5,287 nt of DNA, taken from Alphaproteobacteria bacterium. Its GTDB lineage: Bacteria; Pseudomonadota; Alphaproteobacteria; Micavibrionales; Micavibrionaceae. The notes beneath the pieces were generated by a model. It had not been told where the DNA came from. It saw only the letters and a program-made list of their open reading frames with translations, and searched no databases. Both the position numbers and the translations under genes were made by a program. Location of the stretch: contig JALZUF010000103.1 in assembly GCA_023301785.1 (NCBI GenBank), forward strand, positions 1-5,287, read 5' to 3'. Numbering within the stretch: the stretch's first letter is position 1; every line of letters begins with the position of its first letter. Below are positions 1-5,287 of the stretch, piece by piece.

Positions 1-9
1 GAAGAAACT

Positions 10-798
10 GTGAGCTTGGGTAAAGATACAGCATTTGGATTTTCAGGATCATCAGAAAACTTTCTCGCCTTAAATAACGAAACACAAAACGGTGGTTATA
101 CCGTTGCCGAAACGGCCAAGCAAAAAACAAAAGGCCAAGAAACTTTAAGAGCACGGGCGATGCAAATTTCTGAGACTGGTTCAATCGCAGCACTGTCGTC
201 CCTGCCCCACATAACAAGTGGCTTTAATACATTTTCTGACGACTTAGGCTACATGCCTGGCGCGGAACTTAATACTTCAGTATACAACATGAACTTTTCA
301 ACAGACACACGCGAAGTATCACAAACGGAGATGGCTTTCAGACAAGCTGCTGAAGGAGAGGTTCTCGCCGAAGCACAAGAGACACAAGAACTTCTCGCAA
401 GGAATGCAGAGAAAGGATTTACTGGGCCATTAAGATCAGAATATTTATACGTGGCGAACGCCAACATTGCAGGCGAAGATGTTCTTTCTGATGCAGATCG
501 CGATGCAGCCATAAAACGTATTGCCATGGAACAAGAAGGTTATCTTGAAACAGCCGAAGGTGAATATGCGGTTCGTGCAGATGTCGACGCAGACCTTAAT
601 GATAAATTCAATTCCGCACATGAAGGCCAGCCATTAGCAGGGCCAACAGAAACAGTGACAACATTTACTTATTCAGAAAGTCCATCCGTTAATAACTTCA
701 ACGCACAAGCAACGCCTGATCAACCAGAGAACTTTGTACAGTTAAGACCAGATGAGGCAGCCCCAGCGCAAACTTGGGAATTTGACTTTAACGGATAA
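10..798 (+). CDS. Uncharacterised acidic protein, first member of a tandem paralogous pair
   Basis: I do not recognise this family and assign no function. The product is about 262 residues, rich in Glu, Asp, Ala, Gln and Thr, with no signal peptide, membrane segment, cysteine pair or nucleotide-binding loop, so a soluble cytoplasmic protein is the simplest reading. Visible parts are: an N-terminal TAFGFS motif (7-12); a polar Ser/Asn/Gly-rich stretch to about 100; a probable helical Ala/Glu/Gln segment (about 105-135) ending in FTGP (137-140); a YAVRAD...F block (186-200); and an acidic, Pro-containing tail ending WEFDFNG. The same landmarks occur in the same order in the product of the next gene, which suggests a shared ancestor. 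The start is uncertain: GTG at 10 is used because the N-terminal motif then sits at nearly the same depth as in the neighbour. However, the frame stays open to the window edge (Glu-Glu-Thr), TTG at 16 is possible, and the gene could begin upstream. Confidence 0.72.
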   Translation: MSLGKDTAFGFSGSSENFLALNNETQNGGYTVAETAKQKTKGQETLRARAMQISETGSIAALSSLPHITSGFNTFSDDLGYMPGAELNTSVYNMNFSTDTREVSQTEMAFRQAAEGEVLAEAQETQELLARNAEKGFTGPLRSEYLYVANANIAGEDVLSDADRDAAIKRIAMEQEGYLETAEGEYAVRADVDADLNDKFNSAHEGQPLAGPTETVTTFTYSESPSVNNFNAQATPDQPENFVQLRPDEAAPAQTWEFDFNG

Positions 799-812
799 TA
801 TTATGTATAATA
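799..812 (+). promoter_or_regulatory. A/T-only dyad just upstream of the 814-841 promoter (UP-like element or operator)
   Basis: TATTAT and ATAATA form a perfect 6-base inverted repeat around GT. It lies directly between the stop codon of the upstream gene and the -35 hexamer at 814. The position and A/T content fit an UP element contacted by the RNA polymerase alpha subunit; the symmetry would also fit a small repressor site. In A/T-rich spacer DNA such a dyad can arise by chance, so this is suggestive only. Confidence 0.25.
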
Positions 813-813
813 A

Positions 814-841
814 TTGACTTATTGGGAATCTGTGCTATGAT
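814..841 (+). promoter_or_regulatory. Strong sigma70-type promoter with extended -10, driving the 850-1773 gene
   Basis: The -35 hexamer TTGACT (814-819) and the -10 hexamer TATGAT (836-841) are separated by 16 bases. A TG one base before the -10 (833-834) makes it an extended -10. Each hexamer differs from the classic consensus at one position. Counting from the -10 puts the start point near the A at 848, only about 2 bases before the ATG at 850. The transcript would be almost leaderless, in keeping with the absence of a Shine-Dalgarno. The promoter also implies that this gene can be transcribed independently of the gene before it. Confidence 0.65.
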
Positions 842-849
842 GCTTGTAT

Positions 850-1773
850 ATGAACAACTCAGCGTACCAATTCTCACTAGAAAAAGCCTCTTTACAAGAA
901 GCTCGTGAAGAACGCGTTCAAACCTCCAAAGATAGAGATTTAGCAGACAAGAAATCAGGGCACATGCACGCCTATTGGGAAAAGTTAACCGATGGTGCAA
1001 CAACAGCCATGGGTCATATTCGCCGTTTTTCAACAGGAAAACCAAGCAATGAAAATGCTTACATGTTTGGGCGCAGCACAACTGCGATTATGCTAGCGAT
1101 GCTGGCCACTACGGATTTAATCCAAGGTAAAGCTTCATGGGAAGAAACAAAGCAAGCCTTTAAGTTTGTAACAGGTCTAACAGATCAAGCGCCGATAGAA
1201 CGCTCGGCTATGAATAAATCTTTCCGCGCAAATACGTCGCGCGTTAGTTATTTATTCAAACAAGAAGTTGGTAAGTTTGTTGCCAACGAAGTTGTCGCAG
1301 CCGAAGAATTAGCCAACAAAGTTGTTCAGCAAGTTTTAAACGATGAATTCACTGGCCCCGTTCAAGAAGCGCATCAAGATATTTATCAAGAATTGTTTTT
1401 TGAGTATCAATCACAAAGAGGTGCCGTGATCGATACAGCTGAATTAGCGGAGATGAAGTCAGACTTTATCGATAGAGCAAAAGATCAGCACCTTGATAAT
1501 CAAGGGATTGTATTCTCTAAATACGCAAACCAATATATTCTAAAAGCAGATAAATCTGAAACAATGCGTGCCGCTTTTGATGCCAAGATGGAAGAAAACG
1601 GACAAGATGCTGTTGTTCCATACAGATTAGCAAGACATCACGCGGCCGATTTCAACTTCTCTGTAAACTATGGTGGGCAAGAAGCACAAACATGGGGCGA
1701 GAGACTGTCACCGTTAGTACAAACACCAACGCCGGCATTAACACCGGCGCCAGCTTACAGATTTTCATTTTAA
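850..1773 (+). CDS. Uncharacterised protein, second member of the tandem paralogous pair
   Basis: The family is not recognised. The product has 307 residues, with no signal peptide and no convincing membrane helix; the most hydrophobic stretch, about 77-92, is short and contains polar residues. Landmarks are: SAYQFS (4-9); a charged Lys/Glu/Arg-rich segment (10-45); a helix-prone Ala/Met region (70-110); an Ala/Glu/Val/Gln helix (140-165) ending in FTGP (167-170); a charged helical region (175-215); a YILKAD...FD block (229-244); a His pair (263-264); and a Pro/Thr/Ala linker (292-302) leading to a terminal AYRFSF. The FTGP and Y..KAD blocks match the preceding gene product, so the two look like diverged paralogues. 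ATG at 850 is preferred over TTG at 844 because the promoter predicts a start point near 848, downstream of the TTG. No Shine-Dalgarno is visible. The stop codon lies 7 bases from the end of the convergent mdh. A structural or regulatory protein seems likelier than an enzyme, but that is a guess. Confidence 0.8.
   Translation: MNNSAYQFSLEKASLQEAREERVQTSKDRDLADKKSGHMHAYWEKLTDGATTAMGHIRRFSTGKPSNENAYMFGRSTTAIMLAMLATTDLIQGKASWEETKQAFKFVTGLTDQAPIERSAMNKSFRANTSRVSYLFKQEVGKFVANEVVAAEELANKVVQQVLNDEFTGPVQEAHQDIYQELFFEYQSQRGAVIDTAELAEMKSDFIDRAKDQHLDNQGIVFSKYANQYILKADKSETMRAAFDAKMEENGQDAVVPYRLARHHAADFNFSVNYGGQEAQTWGERLSPLVQTPTPALTPAPAYRFSF
1719..1753 (-). terminator. Candidate terminator hairpin for mdh, embedded in the end of the convergent gene
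   Basis: Read on the minus strand, 1753-1744 (CTGGCGCCGG) can pair with 1735-1726 (CCGGCGTTGG) around an 8-base loop. This gives ten pairs: a GC-rich six-pair core plus three G-U wobbles and a closing C-G. TGTTTGT follows. It lies about 30 bases past the mdh stop, where a terminator is needed because only 7 bases separate the two convergent genes. The tail is a weak T-run, and the core also reflects the Thr-Pro-Ala repeat encoded on the plus strand, so the call is tentative. Confidence 0.33.
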
Positions 1774-1780
1774 GTTTTAA

Positions 1781-2761
1781 CTAAGCCGCGTCTTTGGAAA
1801 TATTTTCCATCGCTTCATTAAGGTCTTTGACGGCCTGAACAGATTTATCAAACATCTCTTGTTCTTCATCATTCAGTTTAATTTCAATGATTTTTTCAAC
1901 GCCATTTTTACCAATGATAACTGGCACGCCAATATATAGGCCGTCCACACCATACTGACCGCTAAGTTTTGCGGCGCACGGTAGAACACGTTTCTTATCT
2001 TTCAAATAACTTTCAGCCATAGAGATCGCCGCAGATGCAGGCGCGTAGTAAGCCGATCCTGTTTTAAGCAAAGCAACAATTTCGCCGCCGCCTTTACGCG
2101 TACGATCAACAATGGCGTCGATTTTTTCTTTTGTACTCCAACCCATATCAATACAATCTGGCAATGGGATACCTCCGATTGTTGAATAACGAATTGATGG
2201 CACCATCGTATCGCCATGACCGCCTAAAACAAACGCCGTGACATCTTCAACAGACACATCGAACTCGTCCGCCAAGAAATAACGGAAGCGGGCAGAATCT
2301 AAAACACCAGCCATACCGACAACTTTTGATGAATCAAAGCCAGTCGCACGTTGCATAACCTCAACCATAACGTCTAAAGGGTTCGTAATAACGATCACAA
2401 AGGCTTCTGGAGCGTTCTTTTTGATCTCTGCACCCACTGAGTTAATAATGCCTGTATTGATGCCAATAAGGTCATCACGGCTCATTCCTGGCTTACGTGG
2501 GATACCTGCGGTTACGATAATAACATCTGCACCTTCAATAACGCTGTAATCATTGCTTCCCATGAAGTTACAATCGAACCCTTCAACAGGTGCGCTTTCG
2601 GCCAAATCGAGACCTTTACCTTGTGGAATACCGTCTGCAATATCAACCATCGCAACATCACCCAGCTCTTTTAGACCTGCCAAATGTGCGAGTGTTCCGC
2701 CAATCATACCTGCACCAACCAAACCGATTTTTGCGCGGGCTCTTGCTACTGTTTTACTCAT
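1781..2761 (-). CDS. mdh: Malate dehydrogenase, NAD-dependent, LDH-like type
   Basis: This enzyme reversibly oxidises malate to oxaloacetate with NAD in the TCA cycle, in the cytoplasm. The 326-residue product is a typical full length and carries all hallmarks of the LDH/MDH superfamily: the Rossmann loop GAGMIGG (16-22); Asp40 at the end of the second strand, as expected for NAD preference; the mobile loop IPRKPGMSRDD with the malate-type Arg89 and Arg95; ITNPLD (125-130) with Asn127; LDSARFR (154-160) with catalytic Asp155 and substrate-binding Arg158; and GGHGD (180-184) with the proton-relay His182. Arg89 in the specificity loop argues for malate rather than lactate dehydrogenase. The ATG is preceded by AAGGAA (2774-2769) at 7 bases. 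Its own -10 box and a probable terminator upstream suggest a separate transcript from the ldt-zapE-tat string. Unlike many Alphaproteobacteria, no sucCD follows; a convergent unknown gene lies there instead. Confidence 0.97.
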   Translation of the reverse strand: MSKTVARARAKIGLVGAGMIGGTLAHLAGLKELGDVAMVDIADGIPQGKGLDLAESAPVEGFDCNFMGSNDYSVIEGADVIIVTAGIPRKPGMSRDDLIGINTGIINSVGAEIKKNAPEAFVIVITNPLDVMVEVMQRATGFDSSKVVGMAGVLDSARFRYFLADEFDVSVEDVTAFVLGGHGDTMVPSIRYSTIGGIPLPDCIDMGWSTKEKIDAIVDRTRKGGGEIVALLKTGSAYYAPASAAISMAESYLKDKKRVLPCAAKLSGQYGVDGLYIGVPVIIGKNGVEKIIEIKLNDEEQEMFDKSVQAVKDLNEAMENISKDAA

Positions 2762-2768
2762 ATCAATA

Positions 2769-2789
2769 TTCCTTTTGTTAAAAATTATA
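2769..2789 (-). promoter_or_regulatory. mdh -10 box and ribosome binding site
   Basis: On the minus strand a perfect TATAAT occupies 2789-2784, and AAGGAA occupies 2774-2769, 7 bases before the mdh ATG. The predicted start point is near 2777-2776, giving a leader of about 15 bases that just includes the Shine-Dalgarno. At 16-18 bases upstream there is no good -35 hexamer, and that region overlaps the terminator hairpin of the preceding gene. The promoter may therefore need an activator, or be weaker than the -10 suggests. Confidence 0.5.
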
Positions 2790-2794
2790 GTATT

Positions 2795-2819
2795 AAGATA
2801 AACCCAAGCCGCCCTTAGG
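2795..2819 (-). terminator. Candidate intrinsic terminator after the L,D-transpeptidase gene
   Basis: Read on the minus strand, CCTAAG (2819-2814) pairs with CTTGGG (2808-2803), including one G-U pair, around a 5-base GGCGG loop. TTTATCTT (2802-2795) follows. It lies 20 bases past the ldt stop and just before the mdh -10 box, the expected place for ending the tat-zapE-ldt transcript. The stem is short and the T-run interrupted, so termination may be partial and some read-through into mdh is possible. Confidence 0.42.
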
Positions 2820-2839
2820 ACAAGGTTTTATGGGGCAGA

Positions 2840-3322
2840 TTAAGGTCTAATTTCTATTTGGATTGGAACATCAATTAAATTCCAAATCTCTTCCATCTCA
2901 TTATTACGCACCGCAATACAGCCTTGCGTCCAATTCCGCGGAGAAATAGGGCCGCGGTAATCACCGACCTCGTTTGGCATACCATGAATGACAATATCGC
3001 CGCCTGCGGAAACACCACGAAGGCCTGCATTATTTAAATCGTATGTATTAGGATAATCTATTTTAATGGATTTATAAAATTTACTATTGGGATTTTTATA
3101 AACTAAATTATAGCGCCCTTCAGGGGTTCTATGATCCCCTTCTTGCTGTTTATGACCTACTGGATTTTGACCGAAGCCAACATTATAGGCCTTTAACACT
3201 TCATTACCTTGATAGAGGTACATTCTGTTTGTACTTTTATCAACCAACACATAATCAGCGCGTACAGGCGGCTGGGCGCAAGCAGTTAAGAACAATAGGA
3301 AACTGAGAATAATGTATTTCAT
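2840..3322 (-). CDS. L,D-transpeptidase (YkuD domain) lipoprotein
   Basis: This is a YkuD-fold cysteine enzyme of the peptidoglycan-active L,D-transpeptidase family. Members form 3-3 cross-links, attach proteins to the wall or cleave such links; which one applies here cannot be told. From ATG at 3322 the product has 160 residues. MKYIILSFLLFLTAC is a short lipoprotein signal with a clear LTAC lipobox (Cys15), so the protein should be lipid-anchored on the periplasmic side; Ala at +2 gives no inner-membrane retention signal by the enterobacterial rule. The domain runs from about 23 to the end, with a HRTPEGRY segment, IVIHGMP (His113) and the catalytic motif WTQGCIAVR (Cys135, Arg139). The layout resembles the compact YafK/ErfK-like group without a LysM domain. 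An in-frame ATG at 3352 would add ten residues, MNKDSKKRDF, and overlap zapE by 26 bases. The inner start fits the signal peptide and lies 4 bases after the zapE stop, although neither start has a strong Shine-Dalgarno. Confidence 0.9.
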   Translation of the reverse strand: MKYIILSFLLFLTACAQPPVRADYVLVDKSTNRMYLYQGNEVLKAYNVGFGQNPVGHKQQEGDHRTPEGRYNLVYKNPNSKFYKSIKIDYPNTYDLNNAGLRGVSAGGDIVIHGMPNEVGDYRGPISPRNWTQGCIAVRNNEMEEIWNLIDVPIQIEIRP

Positions 3323-3326
3323 GAAA

Positions 3327-4418
3327 TCACGCTTTTTCGAATCTTTGTTCATGGTACGCGAAAGACTGCATCTCCATCAAGCGACTAATGGTGCGATCAA
3401 ATTCAAACGCGTGATCGTGCCCACGGTATAATTTTTCAATCGCCGACGCAGCAGAAATAATAACGCGGCACTTCGCTTCATACAGGCAATCTATCAGCAA
3501 AATAAGCCTTTTGGTTTCATTACGTCGATCATATCCTAGCGGTGGAATATCATGAATGAAAACGGTATCAAAATTTTGGGCAATTTCGATATAATCTTCT
3601 GCGCCATAGGCCTTTTCACAGATCCCCGCAAAAGTGAATGTCGCAACATCGTCAACATACTGAACATCTATTGTGCGCCCTTTAATTTTTAACTTCTTGG
3701 TTTCACTATTCTTATTATCCGTCAGTTCACTATAAAGCTGATCCATTTTAGATTTTGTCTCTGGATTAAGCGGATAAAAATAATATAAATCTTGGTCTTG
3801 ATCATGCAACGTTCGGTAATCTGTATCGCTATCTAGATGCAAGGCGACCATTTTTTCTTGTAGTAACTTTATAAAAGGCAAAAACCTATCGCGTTGAAGT
3901 CCGCCTTCATAAAGATTACTCGGCGGCCAGTTACTTGTTGCAACAACGACAACACCTTGATTAAGAAGCGCCGTAAATAAACGTCCTATAATCATAGCGT
4001 CCGCCACATCAACAACATGAAATTCATCGAAACAAAGAAGCTTACTTTTTCCTGCGACATGCTCTGCATAACGAGGCAATAAATCATCCATCGCCTCCCC
4101 ACGGTTTTGATGCAACCAATTATGGGTTTCAATCATAAATTCATGAAAGTGAACGCGGCGTTTTTTGATAAGTTTATTAAGCTTTTGCGAAGCTTCATCG
4201 AAAAACATATCCATCAACATGGACTTCCCTCGTCCCACACCACCATGAAGGTAAACACCAAGAACATCGCGCTTCTTTTTAAACGGCCAAAGTGTTTTAA
4301 CAGGATTCAAATCAACTAAAAGACGCTGTAACTCAGCAACAGCAGCCAGTTGGAACGGATCAGATTGCCACTGCTTTTCTTTCAACACGGCTTGATACTT
4401 ACTTAAGAGGTCAGGCAT
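3327..4418 (-). CDS. zapE: Cell division protein ZapE / AFG1-like P-loop ATPase
   Basis: A 363-residue ATPase of the AFG1/LACE1 family. In E. coli ZapE binds FtsZ and affects Z-ring stability under some stresses; the mitochondrial relatives act in inner-membrane protein quality control. Visible motifs are: Walker A GGVGRGKS (59-66, Lys65, Ser66); the HFHEFM segment (90-95) typical of the family; Walker B LLCFDEF (127-133, Asp131, Glu132) followed by HVVDVADAMI; a sensor-1-like ATSNWPP (160-166, Asn163); an arginine-finger-like QRDRFLPF (175-182); and a C-terminal FDRTISRLMEMQS (340-352). Length is normal. The stretch around 205-245 is rich in Asp, Lys and Asn and reads like a variable insertion loop. 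The ATG at 4418 lies inside the end of tatC (8-base overlap), pointing to translational coupling, and the L,D-transpeptidase gene starts 4 bases after its stop. In many Alphaproteobacteria zapE directly precedes mdh; here one gene intervenes. Confidence 0.94.
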   Translation of the reverse strand: MPDLLSKYQAVLKEKQWQSDPFQLAAVAELQRLLVDLNPVKTLWPFKKKRDVLGVYLHGGVGRGKSMLMDMFFDEASQKLNKLIKKRRVHFHEFMIETHNWLHQNRGEAMDDLLPRYAEHVAGKSKLLCFDEFHVVDVADAMIIGRLFTALLNQGVVVVATSNWPPSNLYEGGLQRDRFLPFIKLLQEKMVALHLDSDTDYRTLHDQDQDLYYFYPLNPETKSKMDQLYSELTDNKNSETKKLKIKGRTIDVQYVDDVATFTFAGICEKAYGAEDYIEIAQNFDTVFIHDIPPLGYDRRNETKRLILLIDCLYEAKCRVIISAASAIEKLYRGHDHAFEFDRTISRLMEMQSFAYHEQRFEKA

Positions 4419-5196
4419 TTTCTTTTAATTTTTGTTTTTCAAATAGACGCACAAGCATAATAGAAACTTCATAAAGGCCAAGGATTGGAACAGCCAAACC
4501 AATTTGAGAAATGATATCAGGCGGTGTTAAAAAGGCCGCAACAGCAAACGTCGCAATGATGGCATATTTACGTTTTGCCGCCAATCCATCCGCACTCACC
4601 AATCCTGCCTTGCCCATCAATGTCAACAGAACAGGCAATTGGAAACATAAACCAAAGGCAAAAATCAACGTCATGATAAGGTCAAGGTATTCACTCACAC
4701 GCGCCTCTAACTGAATAGGCAACGATGTTTCCTTACCATTGCTTTGAAAGCTTAAAAAGAATTCCCATGCAAATGGAATAACACCATAATAGACAACGGC
4801 GCCCCCTGTAAAAAACAGAATGGGCGTTGCAATAATGAATGGTAAAAATGCGCTCTTTTCTTTCTTATATAATCCCGGTGCAAGGAAGCCCCAAAGTTGT
4901 GCTAATAAAACAGGGAAAGTTAAGAATATACCTGCAAAAAAGGCAACTTTTAGGTATGTAAAAAAAGCTTCAGTTAAGCCTGTATAGATAAGGCGGTTTG
5001 TACTTGCTTCGCCCATCGCTTGTGCCAATGGCGCAACCAAGAACCCGTAAATTTGTTCAACAAATAAAAAGCATATTCCTGTCCCAACGCCCATTGCCAA
5101 GAAAACCCAAAGAAGGCGTTTACGCAATTCAATTAAATGTTCAGCAAATGGAAGTTTGTAGTCTAGCGCGGTGGCATTATTTTGAGGAGATGTCAT
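4411..5196 (-). CDS. tatC: Sec-independent protein translocase TatC
   Basis: TatC is the inner-membrane core of the twin-arginine pathway: with TatB it binds the twin-arginine signal peptide of folded cargo and recruits TatA. From ATG at 5196 the product has 261 residues and six hydrophobic segments, at roughly 29-47, 83-108, 117-142, 172-194, 211-224 and 230-250. Signature elements are: the cytoplasmic N-terminal HLIELRKRL (20-28) with Glu23 and Arg25 at the signal-peptide site; TEAFFTYLKVAFFAG (75-89); the WGFLAPGLYKKEK stretch (102-114) with Glu113 matching the other conserved acidic site; FQLPVLL (185-191), with Gln187 at the buried position that is Glu in E. coli; and FLTPPD (222-227). 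A longer in-frame start at 5229 exists, but the ATG at 5196 has AAGGGG 6 bases upstream and the normal TatC N-terminus. It overlaps the preceding gene by 20 bases and zapE by 8. Confidence 0.96.
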   Translation of the reverse strand: MTSPQNNATALDYKLPFAEHLIELRKRLLWVFLAMGVGTGICFLFVEQIYGFLVAPLAQAMGEASTNRLIYTGLTEAFFTYLKVAFFAGIFLTFPVLLAQLWGFLAPGLYKKEKSAFLPFIIATPILFFTGGAVVYYGVIPFAWEFFLSFQSNGKETSLPIQLEARVSEYLDLIMTLIFAFGLCFQLPVLLTLMGKAGLVSADGLAAKRKYAIIATFAVAAFLTPPDIISQIGLAVPILGLYEVSIMLVRLFEKQKLKENA

Positions 5197-5287
5197 CGGT
5201 TTCCCCTTCAAGTTTTTGCTGACTTTCAATTTCCGCTAAGCGTTCTTTATTATGCGCTTCAATATCCAACTCTTCTGAATCATCATA
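5177..5287 (-). CDS. tatB: 3' end of probable tatB (partial)
   Basis: A frame open to the window edge covers the last 36 codons of a gene ending in TAA at 5179-5177. The visible tail begins YDDSEELDIEAHNKERL and ends EGETDDISSK. It is very hydrophilic, acidic and helix-prone, with no hydrophobic residues in clusters. TatB and TatA proteins end in just such a disposable charged cytoplasmic tail. The gene overlaps the tatC start by 20 bases, and tatB normally sits immediately before tatC. The identity therefore rests on position and composition only; the diagnostic N-terminal membrane helix and amphipathic helix lie outside the window. tatA or an unrelated gene with a charged tail is possible. 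Confidence 0.6.
   Translation of the reverse strand, partial: YDDSEELDIEAHNKERLAEIESQQKLEGETDDISSK
5203..5208 (-). promoter_or_regulatory. tatC ribosome binding site (decides the tatC start)
   Basis: AAGGGG on the minus strand ends 6 bases before the ATG at 5196. It lies within the coding sequence of the preceding gene, so that gene's translation and tatC initiation are probably coupled. No comparable site precedes the longer start at 5229, which supports the shorter tatC. Confidence 0.7.

Noticed and set aside
249..527. Open frame on the minus strand inside the first unknown gene (92 codons).
   Set aside because: Its Ser/Ala/Cys-rich composition is what the complement of an Ala/Glu-rich gene produces. 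There is no sign of an independent start.
788..1081. Open frame on the minus strand across the 5' end of the second unknown gene (97 codons).
   Set aside because: It lies antisense to a well-supported gene, covers that gene's promoter, has no Shine-Dalgarno and gives a Cys/Leu/Arg-rich sequence without protein-like organisation.
1730..1749. Six-pair GC hairpin as a terminator for the plus-strand gene.
   Set aside because: It lies inside the coding sequence before the stop and is not followed by a T-run on that strand.
1753..1770. Terminal AYRFSF of the second unknown protein as an outer-membrane beta-barrel C-terminal signature.
   Set aside because: The protein has no signal peptide and the rest is charged and helix-prone rather than a series of amphipathic strands.
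10..1773. The unknown pair as a toxin-antitoxin or phage defence module.
   Set aside because: Both proteins are larger than typical toxin-antitoxin partners, show no nuclease, kinase or DNA-binding motif, and the second has its own promoter. Paralogy of the two members also argues against a toxin-antitoxin pair.
3323..3352. Longer start of the L,D-transpeptidase at 3352.
   Set aside because: It would put ten mainly charged residues before a complete lipoprotein signal peptide and overlap zapE, with no Shine-Dalgarno to favour it.
4618..4640. Gln187 in TatC, where E. coli has a buried Glu, as a loss-of-function change.
   Set aside because: Gln at this position is, to my knowledge, a common natural alternative in the family, and all other TatC signature residues are intact.

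Overview
The window looks like chromosomal DNA of a moderately AT-rich alphaproteobacterium. The main grounds are the zapE-(ldt)-mdh order on one strand, a lactate-dehydrogenase-like malate dehydrogenase, and a compact tatB-tatC pair. The zapE/mdh neighbourhood is familiar in Alphaproteobacteria, usually followed there by the sucCD/sucAB genes. I cannot assign an order or genus from the sequence alone. There are no RNA genes, IS elements, CRISPR arrays or integrase-like genes, and no gene-free stretch longer than about 80 bases.

Right part (about 2795-5287, minus strand). A tightly packed gene string reads leftward: the 3' end of a probable tatB, then tatC (Sec-independent protein export), zapE (AFG1-like P-loop ATPase tied to division) and a small lipoprotein L,D-transpeptidase (peptidoglycan). 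The genes overlap or sit 4 bases apart, so they are probably co-transcribed. A hairpin followed by a T-rich run after the transpeptidase gene is a plausible end of this transcript. Export, division and wall genes together suggest an envelope-biogenesis operon, though no direct mechanistic link is visible.

Middle (1781-2789, minus strand). mdh (malate dehydrogenase, TCA cycle) has its own perfect -10 hexamer and a good Shine-Dalgarno in the 78-base gap. It therefore probably forms a separate transcript. It ends 7 bases from an oppositely oriented gene, and its likely terminator lies inside the end of that gene.

Left part (1-1773, plus strand). Two genes of unrecognised family stand in tandem. 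They encode roughly 262- and 307-residue soluble, Glu/Asp/Ala/Gln-rich proteins with no signal peptide or recognisable enzyme motif. They share an N-terminal [ST]A[FY]xFS motif, a central FTGP block and a Yx[VL][RK]AD(x8)F[ND] block in the same order, so I read them as diverged paralogues. The second has a near-consensus sigma70-type promoter whose predicted start point falls about 2 bases before its ATG, which predicts an essentially leaderless mRNA. This pair is the least explained and most interesting part of the window.
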